DNA of 64,000 nucleotides from Stenotrophomonas oahuensis (GTDB lineage: Bacteria > Pseudomonadota > Gammaproteobacteria > Xanthomonadales > Xanthomonadaceae). Under the pieces are notes generated by a model. The model was not told the DNA's origin. It worked only from the letters and a program-made list of their open reading frames with translations, and did no database searches. Both the position numbers and the translations under genes were made by a program. The DNA lies in assembly GCF_031834595.1 (NCBI RefSeq), contig NZ_CP115541.1, positions 372,001 through 436,000 on the forward strand, in the 5' to 3' direction. This document shows positions 58,132 through 64,000 of this stretch, piece after piece (the stretch's first letter is position 1; every line of letters begins with the position of its first letter).

Positions 58132-58995
58132 TCAGCGGTCGCTCTTGAGGTACTGCAGGAACGGGTCGTTCTTGTCCAGCACGATCACGCCGTTGCCGTC
58201 GGTCATGGAGCCACGGTAGGCCTCCAGGCTGCGGTAGAAGGCGTAGAACGACGGGTCGGCATTGCCGGCCTTGCCGTAGATGCGGGCGGCTTCGGCGTCG
58301 CCGGCACCGCGCAGCTGCTGGGCATCGCGTTCAGCTTCGGCCACGATCACGGTCGCTTCGCGGTCGGCCTGGGCGCGGATGGTCAGCGACTGCTCCTCGC
58401 CCTCGGCGCGCAGCTTGGCGGCTTCCTGCTTGCGCTGGGCGCGCATGCGTTCGTACACGTCGCTGATCACCTGGCTGTCGGTGGGCAGGTCGATCTGCTT
58501 GATGCGCAGGTCGACGATTTCCATGCCCAGGCCCTTGACCGCTTCATTGATGCCGGTCAGCTGATTGGCGATCAGCTCGCTGCGGTCGCCGGACACCAGC
58601 TGCTGCAGGGTGCGCGAGTTGATCTGGTTGCGCAGCGAATCGGTGATGATCGGAGCCAGACGCTGGTTGGCCAGCTTGGCGTCGCCACCGGTGGCACGGT
58701 AGTAGGCGCGGGTGTCCTTGATGTAACCGATGGCGAAGAAGTCGACGCTGACGTCCTTCTGCTCGGCGGTGAAGTAACGCGCCGGGGCGGTGTCGAGCAC
58801 CTGGAAGCGGCGGTCGAACACGCGCACGGTTTCAAACAGCGGCACCTTGAAATGCAGGCCCGGCTTCACGTCGGCACGCACCACCTTGCCCAGGTTCAGG
58901 ACCATGGCGGTCTGGTCCTCACGGACCACGTACACCGACCCCAACAGGGCCAGCAGGGCGGCCACGGCCAGGCCAATCCACAGGGGACTCTTCAT
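58132..58995 (-). CDS. hflC: HflC protease modulator (SPFH domain)
   Basis: 287 residues. One N-terminal membrane helix (LWIGLAVAALLALLGSVYVV), then an SPFH/band 7 domain (VREDQTAMVLNLGKVV through a long coiled coil rich in Ala/Glu/Arg). HflC with HflK surrounds FtsH and controls its proteolysis of membrane proteins and regulators. Start overlaps the hflK end by 4 bases. Confidence 0.95.
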   Translation of the reverse strand: MKSPLWIGLAVAALLALLGSVYVVREDQTAMVLNLGKVVRADVKPGLHFKVPLFETVRVFDRRFQVLDTAPARYFTAEQKDVSVDFFAIGYIKDTRAYYRATGGDAKLANQRLAPIITDSLRNQINSRTLQQLVSGDRSELIANQLTGINEAVKGLGMEIVDLRIKQIDLPTDSQVISDVYERMRAQRKQEAAKLRAEGEEQSLTIRAQADREATVIVAEAERDAQQLRGAGDAEAARIYGKAGNADPSFYAFYRSLEAYRGSMTDGNGVIVLDKNDPFLQYLKSDR

Positions 58996-60125
58996 CGGTT
59001 GGCTCCTTCACGACCGGCCGGTCGCGTGGTCGGGCGTTCGGCATTGCGCACGCCGTCCACCGGCGTGCTGGCCGGCAGCGACGGCATCATCACCTCGGAC
59101 GTGATGCCCGGGAGGGTAGGACTGGCCGGTGCGGCTCCGCTGCGGTTGTCGGGCATCGGCACGTAGATCAGCTGGCGGCCATCGCCGCCGATGACCTTGC
59201 GGTTCTCCGACAACACCTGCTGCACGGTTTCCAGCCACAGACGCTTGCGGGTGACTTCCGGCGCGTCCTTGTACTGGACCTGCAGCTGGCTGAAGCGCTC
59301 GGCGTCACCGGTGGCCTTGGCCACGGCGGCCTGCTTGTAGCCCTCGGCGGTGGTGCGGGCACGCGACGCCTGACCGCGCGCTTCCGGCACGATCTTGGCG
59401 GCATAGGCCTGGGCTTCGTTGATCAGGCGTTCCTTGACCTGCTGGGCGGCGTTGACGTCGTCGAAGGCGGGCTTCACCTCTTCCGGCGGACGCGCGTCGG
59501 GCAGGGTCAGGCCGGTGACGCTCAGGCCGGTGCGATAGCTCTTCAGCGAGGCCTGCAGGCGCTCTTCCGCCGCTGCGGCCAGCGGGCCGCGGTTGTTGAG
59601 CACGGTGTTGAGGTCGGCACGGCCCACCTGTTCACGCACGGCGCTCTGCGCGGACTGCTCCAGCATCTGGTCGGCGTCGAGGGTGCCGAACAGGTACAGC
59701 TGCGGGTCGTCCACGCGGTACTGCACGTTGAGCGAGACCCGCACGATGTTTTCATCGCGGGTCAGCACCGGCACGTCGCTGCTGAAGGTCTTGATCTGGG
59801 TCGCGTTGACCTTGGTGACCGATTCGATCGGCCACGGCAGCTTGAAGTTCGGGCCGGGCTGCAGGATGCGCGAGAACTGGCCGAAACGCAGGACCACGCC
59901 GCGCTGCTGTTCGCCGATCAGCTGGAAGCTGGAGAACAGCACCAGCAGCACCACGGCCACGGCCACCCAACGCAGGATGCCCCCATCGAACAGGTCCTTG
60001 AGCGGACCGGGGAAACCGCCCCACCCGCCACCACCGCCACCGCCGCCGCGCGGGCCGAACGGTCCGCGTCGATTCTCGTCGGGGCCTTGTCCGCCCTTGT
60101 TGCCGCCGGGTGTATTCCAGGCCAT
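58992..60125 (-). CDS. hflK: HflK protease modulator (SPFH domain)
   Basis: 377 residues from the ATG at 60125; GGAG lies 5 bases upstream, so the Met at 60161 is rejected. Gly-rich N-terminus (GGGGGGGGWGG), membrane helix WVAVAVVLLVLFSSF, SPFH domain (IGEQQRGVVLRFGQF) and a Pro/Thr-rich tail. Translationally coupled to hflC. Confidence 0.95.
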   Translation of the reverse strand: MAWNTPGGNKGGQGPDENRRGPFGPRGGGGGGGGWGGFPGPLKDLFDGGILRWVAVAVVLLVLFSSFQLIGEQQRGVVLRFGQFSRILQPGPNFKLPWPIESVTKVNATQIKTFSSDVPVLTRDENIVRVSLNVQYRVDDPQLYLFGTLDADQMLEQSAQSAVREQVGRADLNTVLNNRGPLAAAAEERLQASLKSYRTGLSVTGLTLPDARPPEEVKPAFDDVNAAQQVKERLINEAQAYAAKIVPEARGQASRARTTAEGYKQAAVAKATGDAERFSQLQVQYKDAPEVTRKRLWLETVQQVLSENRKVIGGDGRQLIYVPMPDNRSGAAPASPTLPGITSEVMMPSLPASTPVDGVRNAERPTTRPAGREGANR

Positions 60126-60343
60126 GCACGCTCCATCAGTAATAGGTTGCCTGCGGGCCACTCCCGCACCGTCAACCGGTCATTTCGTCTCGATTCTACT
60201 AGATGGGGCGAACTGGCAGGATTGGAAGGGGGGCGCTTGCTGAAAGGTCGATTCATCGGCCGGTCGGACTGGGACCGGGGTCGTGCCCCGGCCGGACCAG
60301 ACGGGGTAAGGTGAGGTCCCCTGCCCTCCGATCTGGCCACTTG

Positions 60344-61339
60344 ATGACGCTTCCAGCCACCTTCAACGCCTTCCGCATCCACCAGGACGACAACGGCCAC
60401 CGCAGCGGCCTCGAGGCCATCGGCCTGGACCAGCTCAATCCGGGCGAGGTGGTGATCCGCGCGCAGTGGTCGTCGGTGAACTACAAGGACGCCCTGGCCG
60501 GGACGGGCAAGGGCCGCATCCTGCGCCGCTTCCCGCTGGTTGGCGGGATCGATGTGGCCGGCACCGTGGTTGCCTCCACCGACCCGGCCTGGCGCGAGGG
60601 CGACGCGGTGCTGGCGACCGGCTGCGGGCTCAGCGAAACCCGTGACGGCGGCTACAGCCAGTACGTGCGGCTGGAATCGAGCGCGGTGATCGGCCTGCCG
60701 GCCGGGTTGAGCGCCCGCGAGGCGATGATCATCGGCACCGCCGGCTTCACCGCCGCGCTGGCCCTGCTGCGGATGTGCGACAACCGGCAGACCCCTGCAC
60801 ACGGCCCGCTGGCGGTGACCGGGGCAACCGGCGGGGTCGGTGCGCTGGCGGTGGATATCTTCAGCCAGGCGGGTTTCGAGGTCCACGCGATCAGTGGCAA
60901 GGCCGATCAGGCTGGCTTCCTGCGCGACCTGGGCGCGGCCGAAGTGCTGCCGCGTGAGGTGCTCGCCACCACCCGGCCGATGGAGTCGGCACGCTTCGGC
61001 GGCGGCCTGGACAATGCCGGAGGACCGATGCTGGCCAGCCTGCTGGCGCAGACCGTGCCTTACGGCAGCGTGGTCAGTGCGGGGCTGGCGGCCAGCCCGG
61101 CGCTGGACATGACGGTGATGCCCTTCATCATCCGCGGCGTGTCGCTGCTGGGGGTGTCGTCCTCTTCGGCACCGCGCGATCTGCGCGAACAGGTCTGGCA
61201 CCGTCTTGGCAATGAGTGGAAGCCGCGTCATCTGGCTGCGATCTGCACCCGCGAAGTCACCCTGGACGGTCTGCCTGAGGTGTTCGACACCATGCTGGCC
61301 GGCCATTCACTGGGCCGCACGGTGGTGCGAATCGACTGA
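60344..61339 (+). CDS. acuI: Acrylyl-CoA reductase family oxidoreductase (AcuI/YhdH)
   Basis: 331 residues, medium-chain dehydrogenase without zinc ligands. WSSVNYKDALAGTGKGRI near the start and the NADPH motif VTGATGGVGALAVDIF are typical of YhdH/AcuI, which reduce acrylyl-CoA. The gene symbol is a family assignment. It is divergent from hflK. Confidence 0.88.
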   Translation: MTLPATFNAFRIHQDDNGHRSGLEAIGLDQLNPGEVVIRAQWSSVNYKDALAGTGKGRILRRFPLVGGIDVAGTVVASTDPAWREGDAVLATGCGLSETRDGGYSQYVRLESSAVIGLPAGLSAREAMIIGTAGFTAALALLRMCDNRQTPAHGPLAVTGATGGVGALAVDIFSQAGFEVHAISGKADQAGFLRDLGAAEVLPREVLATTRPMESARFGGGLDNAGGPMLASLLAQTVPYGSVVSAGLAASPALDMTVMPFIIRGVSLLGVSSSSAPRDLREQVWHRLGNEWKPRHLAAICTREVTLDGLPEVFDTMLAGHSLGRTVVRID

Positions 61340-61428
61340 GCGTTGCAGTTGGGCGACAGACGGCGCATCTACTCCTTCACGCTGACACAGGCCGGGCCTA
61401 CACTGCTTGGCATTATCTGGGGAATAAC

Positions 61429-61812
61429 ATGGCACGCATTCTGATTGTCGACGATTCGCAGGTTCAGCAGATAGGAATCCAGCGCATGGTCGAGAAGCTG
61501 GGGCACGAAACCCTGATCGCCGAAGACGGTGCCAAGGGCGTGGAAGTGGCCAAGGCCGAGCTGCCCGACCTGGTGCTGATGGACGTGGTGATGCCCAACC
61601 TCAATGGGTTCCAGGCCACCCGTACGCTGGCACGCGAAGCGACCACCAAGCACATTCCGGTGATTCTGGTGACCACCAAGGACCAGGACACCGACCGCAT
61701 GTGGGGCATGCGTCAGGGCGCGAAGGCGTATCTGACCAAGCCGTTCTCGGAAAGCGAACTTTCCGAGGTGCTGGAGCGCGTGTTCAACAGCAAGGAACCG
61801 CCGGCGGGTTGA
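61429..61812 (+). CDS. Single-domain response regulator (PilH-like)
   Basis: 127 residues: Asp8/Asp9, phosphoacceptor Asp52 (LMDVVMPNLNG), Thr82, Lys104 (TKPF). MWGMRQGAKAYLTKPF is typical of PilH/PilG type regulators of twitching motility; the chemosensory partners are not here. Single gene between two repeat-rich spacers. Confidence 0.85.
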   Translation: MARILIVDDSQVQQIGIQRMVEKLGHETLIAEDGAKGVEVAKAELPDLVLMDVVMPNLNGFQATRTLAREATTKHIPVILVTTKDQDTDRMWGMRQGAKAYLTKPFSESELSEVLERVFNSKEPPAG

Positions 61813-61828
61813 GCCAGCGATCCGTGGT

Positions 61829-61853
61829 GTGCCGACCAACGGTCGGCACCTAC
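61829..61853 (-). repeat. GTAG-headed palindrome (SMAG-like)
   Basis: Minus strand GTAG + GTGCCGACC-GTT-GGTCGGCAC. Facing pair with 61873. Confidence 0.8.
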
Positions 61854-61872
61854 CGGGGTTACCAACACGGCG

Positions 61873-61897
61873 GTAGGTACCGACCGTTGTTCGGTAC
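61873..61897 (+). repeat. GTAG-headed palindrome (SMAG-like)
   Basis: GTAG + GTACCGACC-GTT-GTTCGGTAC; one mismatch in the stem. Confidence 0.75.
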
Positions 61898-61904
61898 GCA
61901 AACG

Positions 61905-62798
61905 TCAAACAGTTTCGCCAAACGCCTTGGCCAGGTTCCGGTACGCCTTCTTCTGCGCGTCATCGGTGGGCACCGGGGCGACGATCTCGATCTCCACGAT
62001 CTGATCACCGTCCGGATTGCCGGGCAGGCCGCGTCCGCGCAGGCGCAGCTTGCGACCGGCATCGGAGCCGGCCGGCACCTTCAGTTCCACCGCACCGCCC
62101 AGGGTCGGCACGCTGATGCTGGTGCCCAGCGCAGCCTGCCACGGGGTGACGTCCAGGGTGTACAGGATGTTGCGGCCGTCGACCTCGAACTGCGGGTGCG
62201 CGGCGTACTCCACTTCCAGCAGCAGGTTGCCGCCGTTGGTGCCCTGCCCGCTCAAGCGGATCACCTGACCGGGGCGGATGCCCTTGGGCACGCGCACGTC
62301 CAGCTGTTTGCCGTTGACTGTGATGCGCAGGCTGTCGCCGTTGTAGGCCGCTTCCAGCGGTACCGACAGTTTGGCGCGGGTGTCGCGGGTCGGCTGCGGG
62401 CCGGGACCTGCCCCGCCAAAGCCACTGGCGCGACCTGCGCCGCCGCGCTGGCGCGCGAACAGGCTTTCGAAAAAGTCGCTGAAGCCGCCGCCACCGGCAC
62501 CGCCACCGAATACTTCCTCGAAATCGAAGCCCTGGCCGCCGCCGTAACCGGGCGGGGTGTGGAACTCCTCACCGGGCCGGTAGCCCTGCGCCTTGAGCTG
62601 GTCATAGGCCGCGCGCTTCTGCGGATCGCGCAGGGCCTCATAGGCTTCGTTGACCGCTTTGAACTTCTCTTCCGCGCCGGCTTCCTTGCTGACATCCGGG
62701 TGGTACTTGCGTGCCAGCCGGCGGTAGGCGGTCTTGATTTCGGCATCGCCTGCGCTGGGTTCCACCCCGAGCGTGGCGTAGTAATCCTTGAATTCCAT
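61905..62798 (-). CDS. DnaJ-family co-chaperone (CbpA type)
   Basis: 297 residues. J domain with HPD at 33-35, a Gly/Phe-rich linker (residues 75-130), then the C-terminal substrate-binding domains I and II without the zinc-finger region. This is the CbpA layout: DnaK co-chaperone, in E. coli also DNA-binding. No cbpM modulator gene is adjacent. Confidence 0.92.
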   Translation of the reverse strand: MEFKDYYATLGVEPSAGDAEIKTAYRRLARKYHPDVSKEAGAEEKFKAVNEAYEALRDPQKRAAYDQLKAQGYRPGEEFHTPPGYGGGQGFDFEEVFGGGAGGGGFSDFFESLFARQRGGAGRASGFGGAGPGPQPTRDTRAKLSVPLEAAYNGDSLRITVNGKQLDVRVPKGIRPGQVIRLSGQGTNGGNLLLEVEYAAHPQFEVDGRNILYTLDVTPWQAALGTSISVPTLGGAVELKVPAGSDAGRKLRLRGRGLPGNPDGDQIVEIEIVAPVPTDDAQKKAYRNLAKAFGETV

Positions 62799-62966
62799 TG
62801 AAAAACACCTCGAATAGGGTCGGCCGCCCGCGCCGGCGGGGGCTGTTCAGGCAATTCTAGCGGCTGCAGGCGCTGCTGCCGTGATCGAAACATGATCCCG
62901 CGCAATGCGGCACTGGCACGCTTGGGCTAGGCTGACTGTATTCCCTGCCCTGCTTCCGGAGCCCCC

Positions 62967-63449
62967 ATGACCATCCACGTAGGCGACCCGATCCCCGAAG
63001 TGACCCTCAAGCGCATCCGCGAAGGCATGGAGACCCTGGACACCCATGCGCTGTTCGATGGGCGCAAGGCGGTGTTGTTCGGAGTACCCGGCGCATTCAC
63101 CCCCACCTGTTCGGCCCGCCACCTGCCCGGCTTTGTCGAGCACTTCGATCAGTTCCGCTCGCGCGGCATCGATGTGTTCTGCATGGCGGTGAACGACCCG
63201 TTCGTGATGAAGGCTTGGGGCGAAAGCCAGCACGCACCTGATGGGCTGCAGCTGTTATCCGACGGCAATGGCGATTTCACCCGTGCCTTGGGGCTGGAAA
63301 TGGATGCCAGCAGCTCCGGCATGGGCGTGCGCTCGCGGCGTTTTGCCTTGTACGTCGAAAACGGCGTGGTGCGGGAGGCATGGATCGAGGAGCCGGGCAA
63401 GTTCGAGGTGTCGTCGGCGGAGCATGTATTGGCGCATTTGCCGGGTTGA
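62967..63449 (+). CDS. Peroxiredoxin, Prx5 type
   Basis: 160 residues. Peroxidatic Cys48 in PGAFTPTCSARHLPG and a second Cys72 in DVFCMAVNDPFVMKAW. Prx5-type enzymes reduce H2O2 and organic peroxides with glutathione or glutaredoxin; Cys72 might form a disulfide. A good ribosome site (CCGGAG) lies upstream. Confidence 0.93.
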   Translation: MTIHVGDPIPEVTLKRIREGMETLDTHALFDGRKAVLFGVPGAFTPTCSARHLPGFVEHFDQFRSRGIDVFCMAVNDPFVMKAWGESQHAPDGLQLLSDGNGDFTRALGLEMDASSSGMGVRSRRFALYVENGVVREAWIEEPGKFEVSSAEHVLAHLPG

Positions 63450-63468
63450 TCGCGCGGTGATGGCGTCC

Positions 63469-63493
63469 GTACCGACCAACGGTCGGTACCTAC
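63469..63493 (-). repeat. GTAG-headed palindrome (SMAG-like)
   Basis: Minus strand GTAG + GTACCGACC-GTT-GGTCGGTAC. Faces 63513, same subtype as the pair at 61829/61873. Confidence 0.8.
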
Positions 63494-63512
63494 CGGCATC
63501 GGACAGACATCG

Positions 63513-63537
63513 GTAGGTGCCGACCGTTGGTCGGCAC
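63513..63537 (+). repeat. GTAG-headed palindrome (SMAG-like)
   Basis: GTAG + GTGCCGACC-GTT-GGTCGGCAC; convergent with its partner between prx5 and pbpC. Confidence 0.8.
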
Positions 63538-63540
63538 GAA

Positions 63541-64000
63541 TCAACGCAGGATCCGGAACCGCACCTGGGTCCATGCGCCGTCGGTGGCCAGCGCGGTAAG
63601 CGTATGCTCCCCAGGCTCGTCGAAATCCCGCTGCAGCAATCGCGCACCTTCCGTGCGCGCGATCCAGCGGTCGTCGAGCAACCAATCCACGCCCTGTTCG
63701 GTGCCCAGCGCCCGCAGTTGCAGGCGCACGCCATGCTCGGCGTTTGGGGCCCGCGCCAGGGTGGCGCGGTCGTTCAGTCCTTCAATGTGCAGTGTGCCGG
63801 CGCTTCCCATGCCTTCATCGCGACAGTCGGGCGACAGCGCCGGCAGCTGCGAAGCACGGCGCAGTGCCAACGGCAGCCACGGCGAAACCCGCGCCGGCCA
63901 GCGTGCGATCTCGCGGTCCTGCGCCTCATGCGACTGCGTACAGTCCGGCGACAGGCGCAGGCCGCTGCGCGCATCCACCTGGAAACGCTGGCGGCCTGCC
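63541..64000 (-). CDS. pbpC: Penicillin-binding protein 1C, C-terminal part
   Basis: Only the last 152 codons are in the window. The sequence RFQVDARSGLRLSPDC and the terminal beta domain (LRALGTEQGVDWLLDDRWI, EPGEHTLTALATDG) match the BiPBP C-terminal domain of PbpC. The transglycosylase and transpeptidase domains lie beyond the window edge. Confidence 0.75.
   Translation of the reverse strand, partial: AGRQRFQVDARSGLRLSPDCTQSHEAQDREIARWPARVSPWLPLALRRASQLPALSPDCRDEGMGSAGTLHIEGLNDRATLARAPNAEHGVRLQLRALGTEQGVDWLLDDRWIARTEGARLLQRDFDEPGEHTLTALATDGAWTQVRFRILR

Overview
The window reads as chromosome of a GC-rich gammaproteobacterium of the Xanthomonadaceae, most likely Stenotrophomonas. Reasons: the gene orders rpoE-rseA-mucD-lepA-lepB-DUF4845-rnc-era-recO and purA/hflC/hflK; an M2 (ACE-like) peptidase lipoprotein; a GH19 chitinase; and many short palindromes headed by GTAG, which match the SMAG repeats described from S. 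maltophilia. Taxonomy is inferred from family knowledge, not from a search.

Layout. 1-10 kb: start of rlmD, a receiver-Hpt protein, then a long leftward block from the sigma-E system (rpoE, rseA, mucD) through lepA, lepB, rnc, era and recO. A sigma-E type promoter lies just upstream of rpoE. 10-18 kb: fatty-acid oxidation protein, two pirins around an aquaporin, and the cstA-ybdD pyruvate uptake pair. 18-20 kb: a hipBA module with an array of TGTCC-N8-GGACA type operators. 20-28 kb: DUF819 membrane protein, a two-component system beside an ArnT-like glycosyltransferase and a PAP2 phosphatase (possible lipid A remodelling locus), and the M2 peptidase. 28-32.5 kb: an AT-richer accessory island with a C-terminally truncated hicB and a leftward cluster of PhyH dioxygenase, NUDIX-methyltransferase fusion and PP2C-like phosphatase. 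The dioxygenase is split by an IS256-family element. 33-39.5 kb: chitinase, Bcr/CflA exporter, and gcvP behind a tandem glycine riboswitch. 39.5-42.4 kb: a second IS copy, two small orphan genes and repeats. 42.4-47.4 kb: amino-acid permease, PAS-AraC regulator, large-subunit catalase and a lysine-rich histone-like protein. 47.4-51 kb: accessory stretch with a SymE-like toxin, the third IS copy, a zinc-ribbon protein, a broken lipoprotein gene and a TPR protein. 51-64 kb: hydrolase, chemotaxis receptor, a second and different hipBA, purA, hflKC, an AcuI-type reductase, a PilH-like regulator, a CbpA-like DnaJ, a peroxiredoxin and the end of pbpC.

The most novel element is the three-gene cluster at 28.2-32.5 kb. 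Its genes are coupled by 4-bp overlaps, twice using TTG starts. Removing the IS and one 8-bp target duplication restores an uninterrupted 261-residue dioxygenase with its iron ligands. Other points are the hip operator arrays, GTAG repeats that supply the TAG stop codons of three genes, and a separate repeat of about 60 bp present four times.
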